Assembly: GCA_964397205.1 (NCBI GenBank)
Contig: CAYNIT010000107.1
Span: 1 to 13,707 of the forward strand
Source of the DNA: Phaeodactylibacter sp964397205
Lineage (GTDB): Bacteria > Bacteroidota > Bacteroidia > Chitinophagales > Saprospiraceae
Direction: 5' to 3'
DNA length: 13,707 nucleotides
The translations under genes and the position numbers were made by a program. Positions 1 through 6,605 of the stretch are shown piece after piece (position 1 is the first letter of the stretch; each line of letters starts with the position of its first letter). The notes beneath the pieces are model-generated. The model did not search any database and had not been told where the DNA came from. It worked only from the letters and a program-made list of their open reading frames with translations.

Positions 1-23
1 ACAAAATAACTTCGCCTATTCTA

Positions 24-50
24 GGTAACTTGTTATTGCGCGACCCCTAA
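24..50 (+). repeat. Left copy of a 27-nt edge repeat
   Basis: This 27-nt segment matches, in inverted orientation, the segment at 13563-13589 in 23 of 27 positions. The shared core TTGCGCGACCCCT is identical over 13 nt (here 36-48). The mismatches are at repeat positions 6, 9, 12 and 26. Relative to the next gene inward (the lipoprotein at 177) it has the same orientation as the right copy has relative to aroB. It could be a dispersed intergenic repeat or the end of a repeated element extending beyond the window. Similarity does not clearly extend outside the 27 nt. Confidence 0.6.
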
Positions 51-176
51 CCCACTTTTTTTCAAAAAAATCCCCCATGCATGAGTACACCTCCCCACCC
101 CACTGCCTTCTCCTTACGAAAGCGCTCAAAAAGCGCATGAAAACAGTTTACAAACCACATTTAAAACAATCAACCA

Positions 177-1121
177 ATGATGACCCGAATTTTGAAATCT
201 TCGTACTTACTGCTCTTCTTTGCAGCTTTCGCCTTTGTGGCATGCGAGAAAGAAGAGGTATCGGATCTCGGCGAGGTGACCTCCGAGGCCGCCTTTATCG
301 AGATGGAAGAGTCCGGCCAGATGGGCTGCCGGGGCTGCTTCAGCATCGTCTACCCCGTGACTTTAGTATTTGAAGACGGCACGACAGCAGCGGTCGATGG
401 CCCCCAAGCTGTACGGGAAGCCCTGCGTACCTACCTGGCTGAAAACGGCCGCCCGCAAGCCCGCCCGGAGTTTGAGTACCCCTACGATGTAGAGCTGGAA
501 GACGGCACGACCCAAACGCTCAACTCGAAGGAGGACTTCCTCGCTCTGCTGCAAGAGTGCGGCTTTGAACCGGGCAATGGACGGCCAGGCTTCGGAAGGC
601 CTTACGTTGAGCGCCCCTTCTTCCTGCGGCCCAACCCCTGCTACTCCCTGGTATTCCCAGTGACGGTAGAATTCCCGAGTGGCCGCAGCCTTGAGGCCGA
701 CAACCGAGCCGAGCTGCTTCGCCTGATCCGGCGCTGGAACAAAAAGTTTGAGCACCGCCCGCGCCAGCCGCGCCTGCAGTTCCCCTTTGAAGTAGCATTG
801 TCGGAGGACGGCTCCGTAGCAACCATTGAAGACATCGAAGACCTGCGGGAATTGCTGCAGGGCTGCCGGGAAAACATCGAACCCTGCTTCACCATTAATT
901 ACCCGGTGAACATTGCCCTGCCCGATGGCAGCAGCCAGGAAGCCAATAGCCGGGAAGAAGCCATCGAGGTATTCAGAACCTGGCGCCAATCCAAACCCAC
1001 CTCTACAGAGCGCCCGCAGTACGAATACCCGCTAGAGGTAACGCTGACGGAAGACGACAGCACCCTAACGGTGGAAACGCCCGAAGAACTCCAGGACCTA
1101 GTCGGCAACTGCCGCGGATAA
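177..1121 (+). CDS. Surface lipoprotein with three Cys-bounded repeat modules, function unknown
   Basis: I do not recognise this 314-aa protein as a named family. The start is the first of two adjacent ATGs; it gives a hydrophobic signal peptide (residues 5-22) ending in FVAC, so Cys23 is the likely lipidated residue. The lipobox is loose at -3 (Phe), which Bacteroidota tolerate. Cys23 is followed by EKEE, which fits the Bacteroidota lipoprotein export signal (Cys-x-Lys-acidic-acidic), so cell-surface display is predicted. The mature part holds three modules at residues 54-128, 155-230 and 237-312. Each opens with Cys-aromatic-Ser/Thr and closes with Cys. Each module contains two [FY]P half-units exactly 42 residues apart (Pro60/102, 161/203, 243/285). 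The linker at 129-154 is rich in Gly, Pro and Arg. The paired Cys suggest one disulfide per module; an extra Cys51 makes a CxxC before module 1. There is no catalytic motif. The gene stands alone, ends at a strong terminator and converges on dnaX; I found no TAnnTTTG box upstream. A binding or adhesive role is possible but is a guess. Confidence 0.85.
   Translation: MMTRILKSSYLLLFFAAFAFVACEKEEVSDLGEVTSEAAFIEMEESGQMGCRGCFSIVYPVTLVFEDGTTAAVDGPQAVREALRTYLAENGRPQARPEFEYPYDVELEDGTTQTLNSKEDFLALLQECGFEPGNGRPGFGRPYVERPFFLRPNPCYSLVFPVTVEFPSGRSLEADNRAELLRLIRRWNKKFEHRPRQPRLQFPFEVALSEDGSVATIEDIEDLRELLQGCRENIEPCFTINYPVNIALPDGSSQEANSREEAIEVFRTWRQSKPTSTERPQYEYPLEVTLTEDDSTLTVETPEELQDLVGNCRG
336..560 (+). repeat. 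Lipoprotein repeat module 1 (residues 54-128)
   Basis: First of three tandem protein modules, from Cys54 to Cys128. The half-units start around Tyr59-Pro60 and Tyr101-Pro102. Both half-units carry EDGTT, encoded by an identical 14-nt stretch, GAAGACGGCACGAC, at 372-385 and 498-511. The copies are 126 nt apart and in frame, which is direct evidence of intragenic duplication. Confidence 0.75.
639..866 (+). repeat. Lipoprotein repeat module 2 (residues 155-230)
   Basis: Second module, Cys155 to Cys230. It begins CYSLVFPVTV, parallel to CFSIVYPVTL in module 1. The [FY]P pair is at 160-161 and 202-203, again 42 residues apart. The middle is more basic than in the other modules. Confidence 0.75.
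885..1112 (+). repeat. Lipoprotein repeat module 3 (residues 237-312)
   Basis: Third module, Cys237 to Cys312, beginning CFTINYPVNI. The [FY]P pair is at 242-243 and 284-285, 42 residues apart. It closes two residues before the protein ends, so the modules fill the protein to its C-terminus. Confidence 0.75.
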
Positions 1122-1142
1122 GCTGAAGTAAGCCCTCAGAAC

Positions 1143-1187
1143 TTGTTTGGTTTGCGCTGCCCAGCGCAAACCAAACGGTTCGTTTTT
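1143..1187 (+). terminator. Rho-independent terminator after the lipoprotein gene
   Basis: A perfect 14-bp stem, GTTTGGTTTGCGCT at 1145-1158 with its exact reverse complement at 1163-1176, encloses a GCCC loop. Two possible T-G pairs extend the stem at its base (1143-1144 with 1177-1178). A short T-run follows at 1183-1187, 6 nt after the stem. It lies 21 nt past the lipoprotein stop codon. On the other strand there is no T-run after the stem, so it works best for the plus strand, though the hairpin may also slow transcripts arriving from dnaX. Confidence 0.8.
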
Positions 1188-1253
1188 GCCTACTCAAAAT
1201 ACTTACGCGCCATGCCCCCTTCCTCCAGCCGAGCTAGATGTCCAAAACAGCCA

Positions 1254-3044
1254 TTACTCATCCGGCCGCAGGTCAAAACGCTTTTGCATCTCCTGCAGCA
1301 GCGGGTTGGTCTCCCGCATTTCCAAGTATTTCTCTTTGCTGCTCATCAGCCGGCGCGGCTTGGGGGGCGGCTCTGCAGCTTTGCTCTTATCGATGTGGAG
1401 CGACATGAGCAATTGGGGAGCTTGCAGCTGCTGCCGCAGATAGTTGATCAGGGCACTCTCCTGCCGGATGGTATGCTCCGCCAAATTTGATGTCACCGTA
1501 ACTTTAAGCTCTTGCTTCTCGAGGGCTAGCGCTGAGTTTTTCAGCACCACCTTTACGGATTCTTGCGTACATTCATGCTCCGCGTACTGTTCCCAGGCGG
1601 CTTTCACCTGTTCCAGGCTGAGGGAGTCGGCCGCCGCGCTTGGGTTGTTAGATTCCTCCTCTTTGATTTCTTCCATCAGCGCGTTCACATCCAAATTGCC
1701 GAAGTGGTGCTTACTTTTCTTGACTGGCTTTGGCTCAGCCACCGGCTTTTCCTCTGCTTCGGCGGCGGGCGGAGCCTCCACGGTTTCAGCCGGGGAGCTA
1801 GAGGCCTTTTCTTCCTTTTCCTGCGGCGGCGGTGCAGCCGATTGAATGGGCTGGGGTGCTGCTTCCTGGGGCTTTGGTGGAACTAGGGTTCGGTCAGCCG
1901 TTTTTTTTTCCGGCTCGGGAGGCATGGCAGTGCCATCTGCCAGTTGAAAAGCCCGGTTGATGTAGGCCATTTTCAGCAGCGCCATTTCCACGTGCAAGCG
2001 CTTGTTGCGCGCCAATCGGTAGCCCAGGTCGCAGTCGTTCGCCAGATTGAGGGCAGTGAGCACCGTTTGGGTGGGCATGTGCTGTGCCTGCTGCTGGTAG
2101 CGCTCCCGCAGCGTACCGCTGACTTCCATCAGCTCCAGCGTGGCGGGGTCTTTGCACACCAGGATATTCCGCAAATGCTCGGCTAGGCCGTTGATGAAAA
2201 TATCGCCGTCGAAGCCCTTGCGCAGGATTTCGTCAAACAGCAGCATGATGCGGGAGCGGTCTTCCAGCATCATCGCCTCGCCGATCTGAAAGTAGTAGTC
2301 GTAATCGAGTACGTTGAGGTTCTCGATGACATCCTCGTAGGTGATTTTGTCACCAGAAAAGGAGGTGATGCGGTCAAAGATGGACAGCGCATCCCGCAAG
2401 GCACCGTCCGCCTTCTGGCCGATGATGTTCAGCGCATCTGCATCCGCTTCGATCTTTTCTTCTTCGCAGATCCCCTGCAAATGCGCCACCATATCCTGCA
2501 CCTGTATGCGGCGGAAGTCGAAAATCTGGCAGCGCGAAAGGATGGTAGGGATGATCTTGTGCTTTTCGGTAGTCGCGAGGATGAAAATGGCGTAGGGCGG
2601 CGGTTCTTCCAAAGTCTTCAAGAAAGCATTGAAGGCCTGCTGCGACAGCATGTGCACCTCATCGATGATGAATACTTTGTACTTGCCCTGCTGCGGCTGA
2701 AAGCGCACTTGTTCGATCAGGGCGCGGATGTGCTCCACGCTGTTGTTGGAGGCAGCGTCGAGTTCTGTGATATTGAAAGAGGCATTAGCGCTGAAGGACT
2801 GGCAAGAAGGGCATTGGCCGCAGGGCTCGTAGTCTTCTGTAGGCTGATGGCAATTGAGTACTTTGCCCAAGATGCGAGCGCAGGTCGTTTTGCCCACCCC
2901 GCGCGGGCCACAGAAGAGAAAGGCGTGAGCCAGATGGTCGTTTTGCAAAGCGTTTTTGAGGGTTTGCGAAACGTGTTGTTGCCCCACCACTTCATCGAAG
3001 CGGTCCGGGCGGTACTTTCTGGCGGATACAATGAATTTGCTCAT
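1254..3044 (-). CDS. dnaX: DNA polymerase III subunit tau/gamma (clamp loader ATPase)
   Basis: This 596-aa protein is the clamp-loader motor that opens and loads the sliding clamp and, as tau, ties polymerase cores and helicase together. The AAA+ domain fills about residues 1-180: Walker A GPRGVGKT (46-53), a zinc-binding set Cys65, Cys75, Cys78 and Cys81, Walker B with DEVH (128-131), and the SRC motif with its trans-acting arginine (170-172). Domains II-III follow to about residue 365. A low-complexity linker rich in Pro, Ala, Glu and Lys covers about 370-445, and a Bacteroidota-type tau C-terminal domain follows. The start gives the standard N-terminus (KYRPxxFxxVVGQ). A nine-A run near codons 379-382 is annotated separately and could yield a 383-aa gamma form. 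The gene is 64 bp downstream of recG on the same strand; it may be cotranscribed or use its own promoter at 3067-3074. Confidence 0.97.
   Translation of the reverse strand: MSKFIVSARKYRPDRFDEVVGQQHVSQTLKNALQNDHLAHAFLFCGPRGVGKTTCARILGKVLNCHQPTEDYEPCGQCPSCQSFSANASFNITELDAASNNSVEHIRALIEQVRFQPQQGKYKVFIIDEVHMLSQQAFNAFLKTLEEPPPYAIFILATTEKHKIIPTILSRCQIFDFRRIQVQDMVAHLQGICEEEKIEADADALNIIGQKADGALRDALSIFDRITSFSGDKITYEDVIENLNVLDYDYYFQIGEAMMLEDRSRIMLLFDEILRKGFDGDIFINGLAEHLRNILVCKDPATLELMEVSGTLRERYQQQAQHMPTQTVLTALNLANDCDLGYRLARNKRLHVEMALLKMAYINRAFQLADGTAMPPEPEKKTADRTLVPPKPQEAAPQPIQSAAPPPQEKEEKASSSPAETVEAPPAAEAEEKPVAEPKPVKKSKHHFGNLDVNALMEEIKEEESNNPSAAADSLSLEQVKAAWEQYAEHECTQESVKVVLKNSALALEKQELKVTVTSNLAEHTIRQESALINYLRQQLQAPQLLMSLHIDKSKAAEPPPKPRRLMSSKEKYLEMRETNPLLQEMQKRFDLRPDE
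1894..1910 (-). promoter_or_regulatory. dnaX: Candidate dnaX slippage/frameshift site (A9) with adjacent stop
   Basis: On the coding strand, dnaX codons 379-384 read GAA AAA AAA ACG GCT GAC, so nine A bases (1909-1901) sit in a row with the heptamer A AAA AAA in phase. A -1 ribosomal slip, or one extra A added during transcription, gives GAA AAA AAA AAC GGC TGA, which ends at 1894. The product would be 383 aa, finishing ...EKKNG right after domain III and lacking the tau C-terminal part. Programmed gamma production at A-rich dnaX sites is established for E. coli (A AAA AAG) and for Thermus thermophilus, where a nine-A run causes transcriptional slippage. Only weak hairpins follow and no Shine-Dalgarno stimulator is seen upstream, so the Thermus-like mechanism fits better. 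Use in this organism is inferred. Confidence 0.6.
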
Positions 3045-3066
3045 GCTTGATTTTTGCGGTATCCAA

Positions 3067-3074
3067 CAAAGTTA
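3067..3074 (-). promoter_or_regulatory. Candidate -7 promoter box for dnaX
   Basis: The minus strand carries TAACTTTG, a full match to the Bacteroidota -7 consensus TAnnTTTG, 22 nt before the dnaX start and inside the 64-bp recG-dnaX gap. No clear -33 TTG is seen at the right distance, so the promoter may be weak or absent. Confidence 0.4.
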
Positions 3075-3108
3075 AGGATTTTGCTACGGAATACGGACTC
3101 GGCAGCCC

Positions 3109-5211
3109 TCAACTGATCCGGCTCCAGCCCCGTAGCTTTTTGCCGTGCTTATCCAGGTACCAGCGGATGGGATGGTGCTCGGCTCGCTCCAGCTTTGGGT
3201 CATCGTCCAGAATTCTGGCGGCAATTTCCCGGGCGGTTTGCAGAATGCGCCCATCCCGCGCCAGATCCGCAATGCGGAAGTTGAGGATGCCGCTCTGCTG
3301 GGTCCCCTCGATATTGCCCGGGCCGCGCAGGCGCAGATCAGCCTCGGCAATATCGAAGCCGTTGTTGGTGCGCACCATGGTGGCGATACGCTCTTTACTC
3401 TCGTTGCTCAGCTTGAAGCTCGACATCAGAATGCAGTACGACTGCTCTGCGCCCCGCCCTACCCGGCCGCGCAATTGGTGCAGCTGCGACAAGCCAAAAC
3501 GCTCCGTATTCTCAATGACCATCACGGAGGCATTGGGCACATTCACCCCTACTTCAATGACGGTAGTAGCCACCATGATCTGTGTTTTTTTCTCCAAGAA
3601 GCGCTGCATCTCGAAGTCCTTATCAGCAGGCTTCATGCGGCCGTGCACCACGCTTATTTGGTAGTCGGGCGGCGGGAATTCCCGCTGCAGGGCCTCATAG
3701 CCGTCCTGCAGATTTTGCAGATCCAGCTTTTCGGATTCTTCTATCAGGGGAAAAACAACGTAGACCTGCCGCCCTTTCGCAATCTCTTGCCGCATGAACC
3801 CGATGACCCGCATGCGGTTGTTTTCTGTTTTGTGCACCGTCTGAATTTCCTTGCGGCCCGGCGGCAGTTCGTCGATGACCGAGACATCCAAATCGCCGTA
3901 GAGGGTCATGGCCAGGGTGCGGGGTATAGGCGTGGCGGTCATCACTAGGATGTGGGGCGGATGGGGGTGGCTTTTGTTCCACAGTTTAGCCCGTTGGGCT
4001 ACCCCGAAGCGGTGCTGCTCGTCGGTTATGGCCAGGCCGAGCTGTTGGAACGCCACAGGAGGTTCCAGAACGGCATGGGTGCCGATGAGGATGTGGATGT
4101 CGCCCGCTTTAAGAGCCGACAGCAGTTCCTGCCGTTTTTTTCCTTTGACGCTGCCCGAGAGGAAGCCCACGCGCAGGTCCATCCCGTCCAGGTAATCCAC
4201 GATGGAGTTGTAATGCTGCTGCGCCAGAATCTCTGTGGGCGCCATGAGGCAAGCCTGGAAGCCGTTGTCGATGGCCAGCAGCATGCTCATCAGGCCGACT
4301 ACCGTTTTGCCGCTGCCCACATCCCCTTGCAGCAGGCGGTTCATCTGCACGCCCAGCCTCAAGTCACGGCGGATTTCTTTGAGCACCCGCTTTTGCGCGC
4401 CGGTAAGCTCGAAGGGCAGCTTTTGCTCGTAGAAGTGCATAAAGGCATCGCCCACTTCTTCGAACACATAGCCCCGCACAGCATCGCGGCGGCGGCGGAT
4501 TTGCAACAAGCGCAGCTGTAGGAAGAACAGCTCTTCGAACTTCAGCCGGCTGCGGGCAGCCTGCAGTTCCTGTTCATTTTTGGGAAAATGGATGCAGCGC
4601 AGCGCCTCGTACCGGCTGGGGAAACGCAGCTTTTGCAGCAGATAAGCCGGCAGGTTCTCGGGCAGGTCTGCAGCTTGTATTTTATCGAATAAGCTGCGCA
4701 TGATGCGGCGGCGGTTGCGCGCATCGAGGCCTTTGGTGTTGAGCTTTTCCGTGCTGGGATAAACCGGCGCGAAGGTAGCTGCTTTCTTGATTTTCTCCGG
4801 TTTGGCTTCCTCCATCTCGGGATGGGGCATGCTGATCTTGCCCCGGAAAGCGTTGACCCGGCCGTAGACGACGTATTCCTTGCCCACCTCCAATTGTTTT
4901 TCCAGCCAATGCACACCAGAGAACCACACCAGCTCCAGCACGCCCGTATCGTCCCGCAGCCGGCCGACTAGCCGGCGCTTGCGCCCCTCCCCTACCGTGG
5001 ACAAGCGGCGCAGCACGCCCCGCAGCTGTACCTCACCGCTGTCCTCGCTCAGCTGGCCAATCTTATGAAACTTCGTTTTATCGATGTAGCGGTGGGGATA
5101 CTGCTGCAGCAGATCATGAAAGGTAAAGATGCTCAGCTCTTTGTTGAGCAGCTCTGCTTTTTTGGGCCCTACGCCCTTCAGAAATGATATGTCGGTGTCA
5201 AGCGTATTCAT
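3109..5211 (-). CDS. recG: ATP-dependent DNA helicase RecG
   Basis: This 700-aa superfamily 2 helicase remodels stalled replication forks and branch-migrates Holliday junctions. An N-terminal wedge/OB region (about 1-230, starting with FLKGVGPKK) binds the fork. The motor follows: Walker A GDVGSGKT (296-303), DEQH (397-400, the RecG form of the DEAD box), MTATPIP (424-430), and motif VI QLRGRVGRG (579-587). Length and order are normal for the family. I chose the ATG at 5211 because it places MNTLDTDISFLKGVGP at the usual RecG N-terminus; an in-frame ATG at 5277 would add 22 residues with no family counterpart and would lie upstream of the likely promoter. GGAGG directly abuts the chosen ATG with no spacer, too close to act as a normal ribosome-binding site. 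The gene is divergent from rbfA and heads a recG-dnaX pair. Confidence 0.97.
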   Translation of the reverse strand: MNTLDTDISFLKGVGPKKAELLNKELSIFTFHDLLQQYPHRYIDKTKFHKIGQLSEDSGEVQLRGVLRRLSTVGEGRKRRLVGRLRDDTGVLELVWFSGVHWLEKQLEVGKEYVVYGRVNAFRGKISMPHPEMEEAKPEKIKKAATFAPVYPSTEKLNTKGLDARNRRRIMRSLFDKIQAADLPENLPAYLLQKLRFPSRYEALRCIHFPKNEQELQAARSRLKFEELFFLQLRLLQIRRRRDAVRGYVFEEVGDAFMHFYEQKLPFELTGAQKRVLKEIRRDLRLGVQMNRLLQGDVGSGKTVVGLMSMLLAIDNGFQACLMAPTEILAQQHYNSIVDYLDGMDLRVGFLSGSVKGKKRQELLSALKAGDIHILIGTHAVLEPPVAFQQLGLAITDEQHRFGVAQRAKLWNKSHPHPPHILVMTATPIPRTLAMTLYGDLDVSVIDELPPGRKEIQTVHKTENNRMRVIGFMRQEIAKGRQVYVVFPLIEESEKLDLQNLQDGYEALQREFPPPDYQISVVHGRMKPADKDFEMQRFLEKKTQIMVATTVIEVGVNVPNASVMVIENTERFGLSQLHQLRGRVGRGAEQSYCILMSSFKLSNESKERIATMVRTNNGFDIAEADLRLRGPGNIEGTQQSGILNFRIADLARDGRILQTAREIAARILDDDPKLERAEHHPIRWYLDKHGKKLRGWSRIS

Positions 5212-5228
5212 CCTCCGCGTCCGTTGCT

Positions 5229-5236
5229 CAAAAGTA
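5229..5236 (-). promoter_or_regulatory. Candidate -7 promoter box for recG
   Basis: The minus strand reads TACTTTTG, matching TAnnTTTG, 17 nt before the chosen recG ATG, which implies a leader of roughly a dozen nucleotides. The -33 region lacks a clear TTG. The box sits downstream of the alternative ATG at 5277 and so supports the shorter RecG start. Confidence 0.45.
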
Positions 5237-5310
5237 GCAACTTTTTGATAATACTTTGGGAACTCTGCGGGGGGCATATTGTTGAAAAGGCATCTGAATT
5301 AGCCGGGCGG

Positions 5311-5341
5311 TTGCGCGGCTGCCCTATTGCCCTTACCTTTG
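5311..5341 (+). promoter_or_regulatory. Promoter for rbfA
   Basis: TTG at 5311-5313 and TACCTTTG at 5334-5341 are separated by 20 nt, which fits both Bacteroidota promoter elements (-33 TTG and -7 TAnnTTTG). A start site near 5346-5350 would give an rbfA leader of about 85 nt. A 10-bp perfect palindrome, TCCGCGCGGA (5348-5357), overlaps the predicted start site. Confidence 0.6.
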
Positions 5342-5390
5342 TGGCGCTCCGCGCGGATAGCAGGAGGCTTGAAATGATTGTAATGCGGCA

Positions 5391-5408
5391 GGCTTTCTTT
5401 CGAAAGCC
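5391..5408 (+). promoter_or_regulatory. Hairpin in the rbfA 5' leader
   Basis: GGCTTTC and GAAAGCC form a perfect 7-bp stem around a TTTC loop, ending 24 nt before the rbfA ATG. No T-run follows, so it is not a terminator. RbfA is a cold-responsive factor in several bacteria, so a leader structure that affects translation is conceivable, but nothing here proves it. Confidence 0.35.
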
Positions 5409-5432
5409 AGCCACAAAGAGCGACAGAACGAT

Positions 5433-5822
5433 ATGGCGACCAAAAGACAACTACAGGTAGCGGAGCTGATCAAGCGCAGCTTCAGCGACGTACTGCAAAC
5501 CGAAGGCACTTACGTATATGGCACCAAACCACTGGTAACGGTAACCAAGGTAAAAATTTCGCCGGACTTCAGCCAGGCCAAGATTTACCTGAGTGTGTAC
5601 AATATAGAAGACAAGCAGTCGGTCATTTTGGAAATGGAAGACCATATTGTGCGCCTCAAGCAGGCTCTTACTTCCCGCATTCGAAAGCAGATCCGCCGCA
5701 TCCCCGAAATCGCTTTTTACCTGGATGACACCCTGGATGAAATGTACCGCCTCAACCAGCTGTTCGACCGCCTGCACGAGGAAGGGCACATGGGAAACGA
5801 CGGGGAGCAGGAAGAGCGCTAG
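5433..5822 (+). CDS. rbfA: 30S ribosome-binding factor RbfA
   Basis: This 129-aa protein assists late maturation of the small ribosomal subunit, binding near the 5' end region of 16S rRNA during processing. The family pattern is clear: a basic N-terminal helix (QLQVAELIKRSFSDVL), then VTVTKVKISPDFSQAKIYLS (the conserved V-SPD-A-VY-S stretch of the KH-like fold, about 35-54), and a C-terminal helix with IPEIAFYLDDTLDEM. Length is typical; the last residues form an acidic tail (EQEER). In many bacteria rbfA lies beside infB or truB, but here it is alone, divergent from recG and convergent with the GbsR-type gene, with only 10 bp between the two stop codons and no terminator in that gap. The two transcripts therefore probably overlap. 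Confidence 0.93.
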   Translation: MATKRQLQVAELIKRSFSDVLQTEGTYVYGTKPLVTVTKVKISPDFSQAKIYLSVYNIEDKQSVILEMEDHIVRLKQALTSRIRKQIRRIPEIAFYLDDTLDEMYRLNQLFDRLHEEGHMGNDGEQEER

Positions 5823-5832
5823 GCGAACGGCT

Positions 5833-6333
5833 TTACCTGATCATTTTCATAAAGGTGCCGACGAACCAGTTGGAATCTGATTTGACGAGGGTGTCGAGCG
5901 TTGAGTCCGCTTTGCTGGAAAACAGCTTGATTTCCCGAACGATTTCAGCGAATTCTCGGGACTCCTGATCGACTTCTTCCACGCTGGAGATTTCATCGAG
6001 TACTCGCAGCATGGGTTCCAGCTCCCGTTTCTTGCGCTGGATGATGATGTTTTTCACTACTTCCCACATATCTTTCTCCGCTACGAAGTACTCTTTGCGC
6101 TCGCCGGTTTTCAATTCCTTGAACACGAGCCCCCAGTCAATCAACGCCCGGATATTCATATTGGCATTGCCCCGGGATATTTTAAGCTTGTTCATTATTT
6201 CTTCCGCACTTAAAGCCTCCGGCGACACGAGCAGTAGTGCATGAATTTGCGCCATTGTCCGGTTAATCCCCCAACTTGACCCGAGTGCGCCCCAGGACTG
6301 TATGAACTTTTCCTTTCCTTCTTCAAGTGTCAT
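5833..6333 (-). CDS. GbsR/MarR-type transcriptional regulator
   Basis: This 166-aa protein resembles the GbsR-like winged-helix regulators widespread in Bacteroidota. GbsR itself controls choline/glycine-betaine genes in Bacillus, but the ligand and targets cannot be inferred here. The N-terminal helix (EEGKEKFIQSWGALGSSWGI) precedes a winged helix-turn-helix at about 28-84: LSAEEIMNKLKISRGNANMN covers the helix-turn-helix and GLVFKELKTGERKEYFVAEK the wing. A long C-terminal helical part (87-166) probably dimerises. I chose the ATG at 6333 because it begins the conserved MTLEEGKEKF; an in-frame ATG at 6408 would add 25 residues unlike the family. No TAnnTTTG promoter is found upstream; a dyad at 6371-6386 could be an operator. 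No obvious target gene adjoins it: the flanks are rbfA and gcvT. Confidence 0.88.
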   Translation of the reverse strand: MTLEEGKEKFIQSWGALGSSWGINRTMAQIHALLLVSPEALSAEEIMNKLKISRGNANMNIRALIDWGLVFKELKTGERKEYFVAEKDMWEVVKNIIIQRKKRELEPMLRVLDEISSVEEVDQESREFAEIVREIKLFSSKADSTLDTLVKSDSNWFVGTFMKMIR

Positions 6334-6370
6334 CCGGATATGTATTTCGTTCTGAGCTTTCTGTAAATTG

Positions 6371-6386
6371 CTTGGCAACCGGCAAG
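6371..6386. promoter_or_regulatory. Imperfect dyad upstream of the GbsR-type gene
   Basis: CTTGGCAACCGGCAAG is a 16-bp imperfect palindrome: the outer CTTG/CAAG arms match, as does one further inner pair. It is centred about 45 bp before the regulator's ATG, a position suited to an autoregulatory operator. The rest of the 6334-6605 gap shows no gene, no convincing gcvT terminator and no clear promoter. Confidence 0.25.
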
Positions 6387-6605
6387 GCAGCCATCGGTGA
6401 AGGGACAAATCACAGGATGTACCAAAGCGTTGACAAGCAAGTATCTGCTGTGTTGTAGCATAAGACTGGATCCCTCAGCCGCTCTACCCTCCACTGCTAA
6501 GGATAACGACCTTAACTGGTTTGCCAAAACTCGATTCAGTATAAAGGGAAATGGCCAATTTTTGTTTAACACGGAACCCACAAATAGCCGCAGAAAATCC
6601 AGCCC

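Noticed and set aside
122..136. Short hairpin GCGCT/AGCGC before the lipoprotein gene
   Set aside because: A 5-bp stem is common by chance and has no T-run or other regulatory context.
363..989. Long minus-strand open frame opposite the lipoprotein gene
   Set aside because: It is a shadow of a GC-rich coding region. The plus-strand frame has a signal peptide, export signal and internal repeats; the minus frame has none.
1894..2157. Separate small gene inside dnaX
   Set aside because: The frame has no features of its own; its only relevance is that it supplies the stop codon used after a -1 slip.
5212..5277. Upstream in-frame ATG adding 22 residues to RecG
   Set aside because: The extension has no counterpart in the RecG family and lies upstream of the likely -7 box; the N-terminus at 5211 matches the family.
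6334..6408. Upstream ATG adding 25 residues to the GbsR-type regulator
   Set aside because: The conserved MTLEEGKEKF start is at 6333, and the added residues do not resemble the family.
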